The notes under the pieces are model-generated. The model saw only the letters and a program-made list of their open reading frames with translations, was not told the DNA's origin and searched no databases. From contig CAJFCV020000004.1 in assembly GCA_904066235.2 (NCBI GenBank), positions 1,984,001-2,048,000 of the forward strand: a DNA stretch of 64,000 nucleotides. Reading direction: 5' to 3'. This stretch comes from Bursaphelenchus xylophilus. Its lineage: Eukaryota > Nematoda > Chromadorea > Rhabditida > Aphelenchoididae. This document shows, one piece after another, positions 32,663-43,814 of the stretch. Positions within the stretch are counted from its first letter, which is position 1. Each line of letters opens with the position of its first letter. Made by a program: the position numbers and the translations under genes.

Positions 32663-34413
32663 GAGTGATGGACGTGATCCAGTGGCAAAAAACGTACTAT
32701 TTTGCATCCGGGAAGTATCAAAAAATGTGGCAAAATGCCTCCCATTCCAAGTGAAAAGACTCCGTTTTGAAGGTCCCTTACAAAAAGGAACGGGCGCGCT
32801 TCTGAAATCGGAGTTTTTTCACTTGGAGAGGGAGGTATACTGCGGGACTAAAGTTTGGAACAGGCTATATTTTCTTTGCGGCTTGAGATCGGAGTTTCAT
32901 TTCTTTTCTATAAGAATCGGAATATATTAAAACCCCATAATGGATGCATAGCCGTAGAAATCAGAAAGCTCATATGAGCAAAAAACAAAATTTTTAAAAA
33001 TAGGTGGGACAAAAGTTTGGAACAGGGTTAGGAATGCGATCATAAATTTCGCAGTATAGTCAAAAACTCCTAGGCTTTGGTATTTTTAGATGCTGCGAGG
33101 AGTCAGGATCTCAACAACATACTGATTTTCATCGATGAACTCAAAATGAAAAAAATTCTTATTGAGCCAACAATGACGGTCAAACTTGCGAAAAAAAATT
33201 ATTTTTTGGGTTGGGTTCTCTATGTTATCGGTGTGTAAGCATTCTAAAATATTTGATATGGTCGTATAACCGTACAAAGACACTCAGATATTCGCATAGG
33301 AACCTTATCCGCACAGTATAATTTATGAAAATTTTGGAATGTGCTTCGAATCTTGGTCTAATGAATTTTAGATTTTTTGTATGACGACATGAAGACTAAT
33401 TGGCCCTTTTATGATCACTGTGAGATAAAAAAGTATCTTCACAAAGCGAAACCTGACCGCAATTTGCAATATCCCACGCCAGATGTTTCAAACATTTAAA
33501 AAAATTTTCGGTCACCAAAATCAATGTTTATATCGACCTAGATTCCTAGTATGATACATTGTAGAGTTGGCTAACAAAACTATATCAGTGTGGTAAGGAT
33601 AAAGGCATTTAGTTTGGCGCCATATGGCGACCTAAAATTAAGGTAAAAAATATGGGTCATCTTAACATCTCATATATCCGGGTTTTTCGAAGTTGTGGCG
33701 TTTCGTGTTGCAAATAGCGGTTGGTTTTTGTTTCTTGAAGATACCTTTTCATCCCACAAAACCTAAGAAAAGGCCAATTAGCCATCAAGCCGCCTTATAA
33801 AAAATATAAAAATCATTGAACCAAGATTTGAGGCACAACTCAAAATTTTCATAATTTATACTATGCGTATACGGTGCCAATGGGAGGATGTGACTATCTG
33901 TATGAGATTATGCGACCATAATTGATATTTTAGAATGCTAATACATCGATAACGTTGGTAACCCAACCCAAAAAATAATTTTTTTCGCAAGTTTGACCGT
34001 CATTGTTGGCTCAATAAGAATTTTTTTCATTTTGAGTTCATCGATGAAAATCAGTATGTCGTTGAGATCCTGACTCCTCGCAGCATCTAAAAATACCAAA
34101 GCCTAGGAGTTTTTGACTATACTGCGAAATTTATGATCGCATTCCTAACCCTGTTCCAAACTTTTGTCCCACCTATTTTTAAAAATTTTGTTTTTTTCTC
34201 ATATGAGCTTTCTGATTTCTACGGCTATGCATCCATTATGGGGTTTTAATATATTCCGATTCTTATAGAAAAGAAATGAAACTCCGATCTCAAGCCGCAA
34301 ACAAAATATAGCCTGTTCCAAACTTTAGTCCCGCAGTATATTTTGCCACATTTTTTGATACTTCCCGGAAGCAAAATGGTACGTTTTTTGCCACTGGATC
34401 AGGTCCGTCACTG
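32663..34413. repeat. MITE family A interrupted by another transposon
   Basis: The left arm (GTGATCCAGTGGCAAAAAAC) is at 32663-32837 and the right arm (GCCACTGGATCAGGTCCGTC) at 34339-34413. Removing 32838-34338 plus one TA restores the family A sequence GGAGGTATTTTGCC. Intergenic between ari-2 and ogdh-1. Confidence 0.8.
32838..34338. mobile_element. Non-autonomous Tc1/mariner-like element with very long inverted repeats
   Basis: 1501 bp, starting TACTGCGGGACTAAAGTTTG and ending with the reverse complement, with TA repeated on both sides. The arms of roughly 450-550 bp are nearly identical at the ends (GGAACAGGCTATATTTT; CTAGGAGTTTTTGACTATAC) and less so toward the middle. No transposase ORF is visible in the central 500 bp. 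The opening resembles Tc1-family termini; the exact family is not recognised. Confidence 0.7.
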
Positions 34414-35087
34414 TATCATGAATAATATCACAGCTCATTTCTCGTGATTCACGTTATTTTCCTGCTATTTACTGTGGGGAATTTTTTCAAAAAAGCCATT
34501 GGGAAACCCCTGATCAGTTTGTGATTTCTGTGCCCGCGGGTCATAAGTTCTGCAAGGAACTCCTCCAAAAACTCCTTTTTATTTGACCCACGAAATCTTT
34601 TTTGAGTCGAAAGTATGTTATGGACCTCTCAGCAGCTCCGTAACACCACAAAGGGGGGCTGTACAAAAGAAACGGGGTGATCTTTGATTAAAAATTTGTT
34701 TTTTGACCAAATTTCACGAGATTTTTGTTGTTTCGGAGGGGAAACAGCAAAAATCTCGTTGTTTAAAAGTGTTTTCGATAATATTTTGTTATCTAATTGA
34801 TGATTAAGACCAGTTGGGGGAACCGGCTATTGAAAAAATTTTTATACGGACAATTTTTATATTGTACCAGCAAAAACAGGTAGATTTTTTGCAAATTTAG
34901 GCGTGATTTTTCAAATTGAGATATTTTTGATATTTTGAACTCGAAACGCTTTAATTTATCCTCAAATTTTTCTGATTTTCACTCTCTTTTTCACTCCAGA
35001 AGCCCTCAAATCGGCTGCTCAAGTTACGTCTTTGCCGCGTCCCCAACTGAGACGCCCAAACTCCGGTAACAAACTTGGACCCACACG

Positions 35088-38000
35088 ATGTTCCGTCCAG
35101 TGTTTTATAGTCGGTTGGCCAACACCGCAACCTGGTTCCGACATGCTTCGACGACCGTTAAACGACCTCAGGTAGGGATTTTTTGATTATTTTGTTGATT
35201 TTTAGGGTTTTGGAATGACGAGAAGATAGTAAAACGTAAATGGGGTGGTCGTATTTTACCTTTGTGAGCCTTGGAAAGTCATTTTTCACATTTTTTTATG
35301 AAACGTTATATTACTTTAGGGTCAAAAAGTTTTTTTTTTTTGTGTTTTAGTATGTCTAGACCGTTTTTTAATGCAGATTGATGTTTTCCATGGGTCTATG
35401 GTGGTTTTTTGATTAGTTAAATGCGATATTTAAGGAAAATTTATATTACTTTAGGTCAAAAATTTAAGTATTTTTGATTGTATATGGGTTTGATTTTAAG
35501 TCTACTAGAGAGAACTTCGTATTTTACAAGCAAATTGGCTTCTAATTCTAGGTGACCAGTTCCAAACCGTCCATCATAAACCAAGAATCCTTTATGAATG
35601 GAACCACCAATGTTTATGTGGAGCAAATGTACGAAAGCTGGCGCCAAGACCCCAACTCGGTCCACGCCTCATGGGCGGCCTACTTCCGCAACGTTGAAGC
35701 GGGCGCCCAGCCGGGACAGGCCTTCCAAAGTCCGCCGGCACCCGCCTACAGAGGCGCGGCGTACTCGGCCAGCCTTCCCGCAACTCACGCAGCTCCATCT
35801 GTTGCCGCCGCCGCAAGTGGAGACATCAGTCAAGCCATCCATGACCATCTGAAGATTCAGCTGCTCATCAGAAGTTATCAGGCAAGCGATTTTTGATATT
35901 GTTCTTGAAATTTAGGTGATTTTGGAAGAATTTTGAAGATAAATCCGATATTGACGATTTAAATTGGACGATTTTAGACTCGAGGTCACAATATCGCCGA
36001 TTTGGACCCTCTGGGCATCAACAGCGCCGATCTGGATGACACCATCCCAAGAGAACTGGAGCTCGATTTTTACGGGTTTACTGAAAAGGACTTGGACCGC
36101 GAGTTTGTCCTGCCTCCAACCACCTTCATTGGTGGAGAAAAGACCACATTGCCCCTCAGGGAAATCCTTTCCAGGCTGAAGGTGAGATTTGATGAAAATT
36201 TTATATTATTTTACAGACCTACTAGGAGGTCCTGGAAATTTGATGATTTTTGAATTTTTAGAACATTTACTGCCGTCACACTGGAGTGGAGTACATGCAT
36301 TTGACCAACTACGAGCAACAGGAATGGATCCGTCGTCATTTTGAAGCCCCAAGAGTCACTGAACTCACCGTGGAACAGAAGAAAGTCCTGTTCAAAAGAT
36401 TGATCCGATCCACCAAGTTTGAGGAGTTCTTGGCAAAGAAGTGGCCCAGTGAAAAGAGGTTTGGCCTAGAAGGGTGTGAAGTCTTGATCCCGGCGATTAA
36501 GCAGGTAAGCGACATCTGAAAGGCAACAAGTTGTCATGGATAATATAAAAATGTTTTGATTTTTGACAAAAATTGGTTGGAATGGAAGAAACAAGGCTTT
36601 TTTGTTATATCTGAAGCTGTTTTAGTGACTTCTCTGGCTTTTTGATACACTTTTTGACATGATTTTTATTAATTTCCCCCACTTTTAGGTGATCGATCGC
36701 TCCTCCACGTTGGGAGTGGACTCGGTCGTCATCGGCATGCCCCACAGAGGACGTCTGAATGTCCTCTCCAACGTTTGCCGCCAACCCCTGGCCACGATTC
36801 TGTCCCAGTTCTCGACCCTCGAACCGTCGGATGAGGGATCAGGAGATGTGAAATATCACTTGGGAGTTTGCATCGAACGCCTGAACAGACAGTCTCAAAG
36901 GAATATTAAGATTGCTGTGGTGGCTAACCCATCTCATTTGGAGGGTATGTTGAGGGTTTGAGCGTAAAATTTTTAAAAAATTATATTGGTTTAGGTAAGG
37001 GGGTTAGATTTGTATTTTTTGGGGGGAAAAATTAAGTTTGGTAATGGTTTTTGGTATTGTTTTATTGTGAGATATCTTTAAATTGATGTGTTAGTGGTTT
37101 AGACTATAAGAAATACTTTTTTTGACTCTTTCTTATCAATTTTTTAGAAAAAATTTGCTTTTTGGGCAAGAAAATTGTAAAAAATGAGATTTTTTTGAGA
37201 TTTTTGAATATTTAATGCCGGAATTTGATGATCGAATAATATGTTGGGGTCTTTAATTCCACTATTCCAGCTGTGGACCCCGTGGTGCAAGGCAAAGTCC
37301 GCGCCGAAGCCTTTTATTCGGCGGACGATCGCTGCGATCGCCACTTGGCCCTGATGCTTCACGGTGACGCCGCCTTCTCGGGCCAAGGCGTCGTGATGGA
37401 AACCTTCAACTTGGACGATCTCCCCTCCTACACGGTGAACGGCGCCATCCACATGGTCGTGAACAATCAAATCGGCTTCACCACCGACCCCCGCTCCTCC
37501 AGATCGTCGCCCTACTGCACGGACGTGGGTCGAGTTGTGGGCTGCCCCATTTTCCACGTGAATTCCGACGACCCAGAAGCCGTAATGCACGTGTGCAATG
37601 TGGCGGCTGACTGGCGCAAGACCTTCAAAAAGGATGTGATTATCGACTTGGTGTGCTACCGAAGACATGGCCACAATGAACTCGACGAACCCATGTTCAC
37701 ACAACCCCTGATGTACCAGAGAATCAAACAGACCAAACCTATCCTTGATTTGTATCAAAAATCGATTATTAGTGAGGGAGCGGCCGACGAAAACTACGTC
37801 AAGGAGGAGCTGAACAAGTACGGACAAATCATGGAAGACGCCTACGAAGAGGCGAAGAAAATCACCACCGTCCGCAACAGAGACTGGCTCGACTCCCCCT
37901 GGGACGACTTCTTCAGAAACAAAGACCCCACCCAACTGTTGCCCACCGGAATCGACCGAGAGAACATCGAACATGTGGTGGGGAAATTCAGCTCCATTCC

Positions 38001-41000
38001 GGAAGGATTCCATCTGCACAGAGGCCTGGAAAGAACCCTGAAAGGAAGAGCGAAGATGCTGGAAGACAATTCGCTGGACTGGTCCATCGGAGAAGCCCTG
38101 GCGTTTGGAACTTTGCTCAAGGAAGGTAGGTGATGGATAAGATAAAAAATTTTTGGAAATGAAAATTTTAAAATTTTTGGAAGTGTTGAAGAATTTGATT
38201 GATGGAGGAGGGAAGTACAGAGTCTGAGGGGTTTGTTTTTGAGAGGTTGGGTGTCTGGATGAACGGAGATTTGCATAAATTGGGGAAATTTTGGAGATTT
38301 TAACGAGGAAAGTACTTCTATGGGGTATTGAGTTATAGGTCGAAAGATGTATCAGAAAATTGCAAAATTTTTTTGATTCAGAATATGTAAAAATTAGCTG
38401 CCCAATTTTGGTTTGTAAAGGCGAAAAAATCCTCAGAACTTTTCTCGCAACACCACGCAACACCACGCAAATCCATTTTTTGATCAAGTTTTTACCAATT
38501 CAAAGGCTTTGTTTGGAGCTAAAGTAAACCCTGGAAGCTTGATAAGCCTTAAAATGTCAAATTTGAATCGTACTACACCTTAACTGCAGTTCCAACACCA
38601 CGCAAATGCTCTTTTTTTACATTGGAACTACTAATTAGGGTGTAGTATTAATCAAATTTGATATTTTAAGGCTTGCCAAGATGACAGGGTTTACCCCTTT
38701 AGCTCCAAACAAAGCTTTTGAATTGGTAAAAACTTGGTCAAAAAGGCATTTGCGTGGTGTTGCGAGAAAATTTCTGAACATTATTTTAGGACAAAAACCA
38801 CCTTATTTTACAAGGAAAGTACTTCTATGGGGTATGGAGTTACAGGTCGAGACATGTATCAAAAAAATTGCAAAAGTTTTCTGATTCAGAATATGTGAAA
38901 ATTAGCTGCCCAATTTTGGTTTATACGGACGAAAAAGCCCTCAGAACTTTAGTCGCAACACCACGCAAATGCCTTTTTAATCAAGTTTTTACCAATTCAA
39001 AAGCTTTGTTTGGAGCTAAAGTAAACCCTGGGATCTTGCCAAGCCTTAAAATATCAAATTTGATTAATACTACACCATAATTAGTAGTTCCAATGCAAAA
39101 AAGGGGGCATTTGCGTGGTGTTGGAACTACTAATTAAGCTGTAGTATTAATCAAATTTGACATTTTAAGGCTTGTCAAGATGCCAGCGTTTACTTTAGCT
39201 CCAAACAAAGCTTTTGAATTGGTAAAAACTTGGTCAAAAAGGCATTTGCGTGGTGTTTCGAGAAAAGTTCCGAGGGTTTTTTCGCCCTTAAAAACCAAAA
39301 TTGGGCAGCTAATTTTTACACATTCTGAATCAGAAAAATTTTGCGATTTTTTGATACTTCTCTCGACCTGTAACTCCATACCCCATAGAAGTACTTTCCT
39401 TGTTAAAAAATCCAAATTTTCTCCAATTTATACAAATTTTCGTTCATCCGGAAACTCAAACTCTCAAAAACAAACCCCACAGAATTCTTGTTCAAAAACT
39501 TTAAATTTGCAAAAAATCTTTCTTGTTTTTAGGCATTCACGTCCGCCTGTCCGGTCAAGATGTTGAGCGAGGAACTTTCTCGCACCGTCATCACGTTCTG
39601 CACGACCAAAAAATCGACCAGAAAGTGTACAACCCATTGAATGACCTCTCCGATAATCAAGCCGAATACACTGTCTGCAACTCGTCGTTGAGCGAATACG
39701 CGGTCCTCGGATTCGAACTGGGATACGCCATGGTCAACCCGAACGCATTGGTCATCTGGGAGGCGCAGTTTGGAGACTTCTCGAACACTGCGCAGTGCAT
39801 TATTGATCAATTTATCTCCTCGGGACAGTCGAAATGGATCCGACAGACAGGTAAGAGAAGGTTTTTGTAGTATGTAATTACATGTAAGGGCAGTTAAGGA
39901 GGTTTGGGGTGTTTTGGAGGGGATTGTGGAAAATTTTTTACCTAGTGTAATATAAATTTTTGAATTTTTTGGCAAGATTATGATTAGATTGTATGAAGTA
40001 TGGTCGAAAAGAGGCTTTGTGAGTGTTATTTGTTCGTTTGAGAGGGTTTTCGAGAAAATTTTTTAGTTTTTTATAAAAGTTAATAAATTTTTGCCCTAAA
40101 TTTATTCAATTTTTTTCCAGGCCTGACCATGCTCCTCCCCCACGGCTACGAAGGAATGGGCCCGGAGCACAGTTCGGCCCGCCCGGAGCGCTTCCTGCAG
40201 ATGTGCAACGACGACGACGAGATCAACTTGACCAAGGTGACGTTGGACGAAAAATTCGTCGCCCAACAACTCCACGATACCAACTGGATTGTGGCCAATT
40301 GCACAACACCCGCCAACATCTTCCACTTGCTGAGAAGACAGATTTATTTGCCGTTCCGAAAGCCGTTGATTGTGATGACGCCGAAGAGTTTGCTAAGACA
40401 TCCCTTGGCCAGAAGCCCAATTGAAGATTTCTTGACCGGCACCAGCTTCCAAAGAGTCATCCGAGAGGATGGACCTGCCGTACAGAATGCGCAGAATGTA
40501 AAGAAGGTCGTGTTTGTGTCAGGTGAGAGGGGAATATTGTGGTAGAAAAATATTGATATTGCACTGGGATTTTTGCAAAATTTGGGGGAAATTAAGTGTA
40601 AAAAGAAGGGAAATGACTTTTAGACCAGGAATTAGGACGATTGGGGGAAAAGAGAATGGGGAAAAGTACGATTGGGGAAACCGGAAGGTTTTTTTTTGAT
40701 GCAAGTGTGATTTTTGAAAGAAAAGAAGGGGCCAGTAAGTCTATTTTTAAATCACAAGCTTTTCCCAAACAAAATTTTTTTGACCAAAAAGTCTTTATGT
40801 TACTTTTGGTATAACTGATTACTAAAAAATCATAATTTTAGTATCGCAAAGTGTCTAAAACGGAACTGGGACGATTGGGGAAAAAGAGAATGGGGAAAAT
40901 ACGATTGGGGAAACCGAAAAGTATTATTTTTCTTCGATGCAAGTGTCGAAATTAGGATAATTGAGGGTGCCGATTTCGAAAATGACATTCATTTTTGTTT

Positions 41001-42087
41001 GATTGTTACTTTTTTCCTCAAGTAGTACTGTAAAGTAGTAATTTTTTGAAATTTTTTCATAAATACTCGATTTGGGGGCTTTCGATGGTGCTGGTTTCAA
41101 ATTAGAAAACATGAATAAGATTTTCGAAATCAGCACCATCGAAAACCCCTAAATCGAGTATTTATGAAAAAATCGAAAAATTACTACTTTACAGTACTAC
41201 TTAAGGAAAAAAGTAACTATCAAAAAATGGATGTCATTTTCGAAATGAGCACCCTCGATTATCCTAATTTCGACGCTTGCATCGAAGAAAACTAATACTT
41301 TTCGGTTTCTCCAATCGTACTTTTTCCCCAATCATCTTTTTCCCCAATCATCTTTTTCCCCAATTCTCCGTAGAACGAGCATTTGGGCCATTTGAAGCTT
41401 ATTAAACCATGTTTTAGAAAAGATTTACGGGATTTTTTACTTGAATTTCGAGCTTTTCAGGAAAAGCCTACTATGAAATCGCCAGCGCCCGAAAAGAAAG
41501 AAACCTCGATGACACAATTGCCCTAGTCAGAGTGGAACAGATCTGCCCCTTCCCATATGATGTAATCAAGGCCGAATGTGACCGATACCCGAACGCACAA
41601 ATCGTCTGGGGCCAGGAGGAACCGAAGAACATGGGCAGCTGGACGTATGTCCAACCGAGAATCAACTCGTTGATCAAAGAGTAAGTTATTTGGATGTATT
41701 TAGTGCTTGAAGAATTGGTTCCCCGTATTTTAAATTTTTTTTGGGAAATTCGGCGGTGTTTTTTTTTTGAGGGCAAGACTTGACCCAAAATTTTGTATGT
41801 TGAGTAATCTGTTGCTTTCAGAATTGAAATATGTCGTATTTTTTCAGTAGATTGCTATGAAATAGAGCCGGGCAACGAGGGAGACACTTGACCCAAAATT
41901 GATCATAAATGGGTCAAGTGTTCCCCGTGATAAAAAAAGGCCCAGACAGTGTAATTTTTGGTTCTCTTTCAGCCAAAACCGCGTCGTCACGTACGTTGGT
42001 CGCAAGTCTGCCGCATCCCCCGCCACCGGCAACAAATACACTCACATAAAGGAACAAAAGGAACTCGTCGACGACGCCCTTTCTTAG
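35088..42087 (+). CDS. ogdh-1: 2-oxoglutarate dehydrogenase E1 component (mitochondrial)
   Basis: Ten exons: 35088-35171, 35552-35881, 35978-36181, 36262-36504, 36689-36944, 37271-38125, 39533-39850, 40121-40522, 41461-41680, 41973-42087; 3027 nt, 1008 aa, the usual OGDH length. It catalyses thiamine-diphosphate-dependent decarboxylation of 2-oxoglutarate in the TCA cycle, as E1 of the complex with E2 (succinyltransferase) and E3. The N-terminus [20 protein letters not shown] is a plausible mitochondrial targeting peptide. Seen: [19 protein letters not shown] near the N-terminus; [20 protein letters not shown] (403-412) and [11 protein letters not shown] (437-447) of the ThDP site; [39 protein letters not shown]. 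Intron 2 (35882-35977) starts GC (CAG|GCAAGC) with a normal TTTTAG acceptor. Introns 6, 8 and 9 hold R2 repeats, a palindrome and a hairpin. Poly(A) signals AATAAATAAA at 42266-42275. Confidence 0.96.
38303..39408. repeat. Two R2 elements in ogdh-1 intron 6
   Basis: A truncated R2 (38303 to about 38775) is followed by a complete one (38811-39408) whose arms meet near 39115 (GGCATTTGCGTGGTGTTGGA). They make up most of the 1407-bp intron. Short open frames here are R2 translations, not genes. Confidence 0.75.
40560..41390. repeat. Palindrome with GGGGAAAAAG-rich ends in ogdh-1 intron 8
   Basis: Left arm 40855-41095 (ACGATTGGGGAAA; TTTTTCTTCGATGCAAGTGT) and right arm 41105-41345 are inverted copies centred near 41100. 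A second, imperfect copy of the outer GGGGAAAAGTACGATTGGGG part lies at 40640-40720. The same family occurs at 54410-55105. No ORF. Confidence 0.75.
41875..41929. other. Short hairpin, ACTTGAC family (H1)
   Basis: Arms ACACTTGACCCA / TGGGTCAAGTGT with GAGGGAG and CCCCGTG extensions and a loop of about 14 nt. Located 44 bp before the last exon of ogdh-1. A single related arm (GGCAAGACTTGACCC) lies at about 41773 in the same intron. Confidence 0.7.
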
Positions 42088-42841
42088 GAAATCCCCACTC
42101 GGTTTTATTGTAATTGCTATAAAAATACAATGAAAAATACAAAATTTGCTGAGGTGTATGATAAGGTGTGGATTAATTTAGGCTTTAGAAGGGAGGAATA
42201 TGTGATTTGTATTCAATTTTTTGTTTTTTTTTTATTTTTTAGGTGGCTAAGTGTGCGTAGCTGGCAATAAATAAAGAGATTTTGTCTTAGGGGTCGAGTA
42301 ATTACCGGGGGAGCTCGGAATGAGAGCTGGACTGCACTGTGCAGAAAAGTAAAAATCTTTGTAAAAACGCAGACAAAATGCGAATTTCGAAGAAAACATC
42401 GGTTAGAAATTGAAGAATGATCCTGTTTTATACTTGTTTAAGTTTTAGTCCTTCAAATTGGTCATCTGCGCACTGTGCATGGCATCTCCAATTTTCCGCA
42501 CAGTGCAGTTTTTCCTCTTTCTCTTTTCGAAAGGGAAATGGGCGGTCCTTTGGATTGCGCAATCGGCGTTGCGCACAAACGAGAGAGTGTGCGAAAGAAG
42601 AGAGTGCGCGGGAAATTCGCTTTTTCTCGAGATTTTCAAACAAATAGTATATTTTTTGATTATTTCTCAATGTATAATACAATTTTTTATTTGACGCGTC
42701 ATGTCTCTTGGAAATAAATTTTTGAGAATGTCGAAAATATACGATTTTTATCCAATTTTCTCTAACTTCCTGGCTCCGAAAATAACCCATTGCTCGAACG
42801 AAGGCGGATATGCAGACCTCGCCCGACGAAGAGAATTCAGT
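42088..42841. other. ogdh-1 3' flank and U2 upstream region
   Basis: Contains the ogdh-1 poly(A) signals and, at 42335-42510, three CACTGTGC / GCACAGTGC palindromes. 42720-42841 should hold the U2 promoter (proximal sequence element), which I could not pick out with certainty. No coding gene. Confidence 0.4.
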
Positions 42842-43027
42842 ATCGCTTCTCGGCCTTTTGGCTAAGATCAAAGTGTAGTATCTGTTCTTATCGGTTTAAT
42901 CTCCGGTACGACTTCTATTGGAGTCATTCGAGATTAACAGATTTTTGGGACCAGTGGAGTCGTGAAGGCTTGCCTTCCGCTCTGCACGGGTCGGCCCGGT
43001 CTTGCACCACTTCCGGGAACGGCCCAG
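42842..43027 (+). ncRNA. U2 spliceosomal snRNA
   Basis: Starts ATCGCTTCTCGGCCTTTTGG and contains GTGTAGTATCTGTTC, with the GTAGTA that pairs to intron branch sites. Stem IIa is formed by ATCGG/CCGGT around TTTAATCT. The Sm-protein site is GATTTTTGGGA near 42940-42950. The 3' stem-loops end in the GGCCCAG region near 43027, giving about 186 nt, normal for U2. Transcribed by Pol II from its own promoter. The 3' end is set by analogy. Stands alone in the cyclin T/ogdh-1 interval. Confidence 0.93.
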
Positions 43028-43180
43028 ATATTATTGTAACGACTGAAAGTTTCTTCAGGCGAGTTTGTTTACGCGTTGAGTGATTCATAAAAGCGTTTAT
43101 GATGCAGTCAGCCTGTGGTATTCAAATGATGCCCCGAATATAAACATAACAAGTAACTTTATTGTTTATAGCGCATATTA

Positions 43181-43395
43181 CAGTTCCGGACCTGATCCAA
43201 TGGCAAAAAACGTACCACTTTGCGTCCGGGAAGTACCAAAAAATGTGGCAAAATACCTCCCTCTCCAACTAAGAAAACTCTTGGATTTTGAAATTTGAGT
43301 CTTTTTAGTTGGAGAGGGAGGCAATTTACCGCATTTTTAATACTTCCTGGAGGCAAAATGGTGCGTTTTTTGCCACTGGATCATATCCCCAACTG
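43181..43395. repeat. MITE family A copy
   Basis: CAGTTCCGGACCTGATCCAA to ATCATATCCCCAACTG with TA at both ends; palindrome centred near 43290. Lies between U2 and the 3' end of cyclin T. Confidence 0.75.
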
Positions 43396-43814
43396 TATTA
43401 TAAGATCGGCCAGAACACTTCTGGAGCCCACGTTCAAACAAAAAAATATAAATTTGAATTAAAAAAAGAAGAAAACCCAGTTCAAATGAAGATCAATATA
43501 ATGAAAAAAAAATCGGATAAATCTGTCATTTAAAAAAAATTTTGGCCATATAAGCCTGAAATGACAAATTCCTTTTTGAGGCGGAGAAAGACAAGACACG
43601 AGAGTTAGGTGTTTTCCTAACAGACAATACAATAATTTATTATCTAAAACAAGGTCAAATCTCTGCAGAAATTTCACACTAACAAATATTTTTCAAAAAC
43701 AAATTTTTGGTCGAAATTCGATTGGAAAGCGAGATTTTTTGGTCCAACACTATCTTGAGATCACTGAAATTTTCTATCCAGAGATTTGACTTTCAAAAAA
43801 AAATTCCCCGTATT

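Noticed and set aside
37144..38487. 447-codon minus-strand open frame
   Set aside because: It is the antisense of ogdh-1 exon 6 plus a repeat; the plus strand encodes conserved OGDH sequence.
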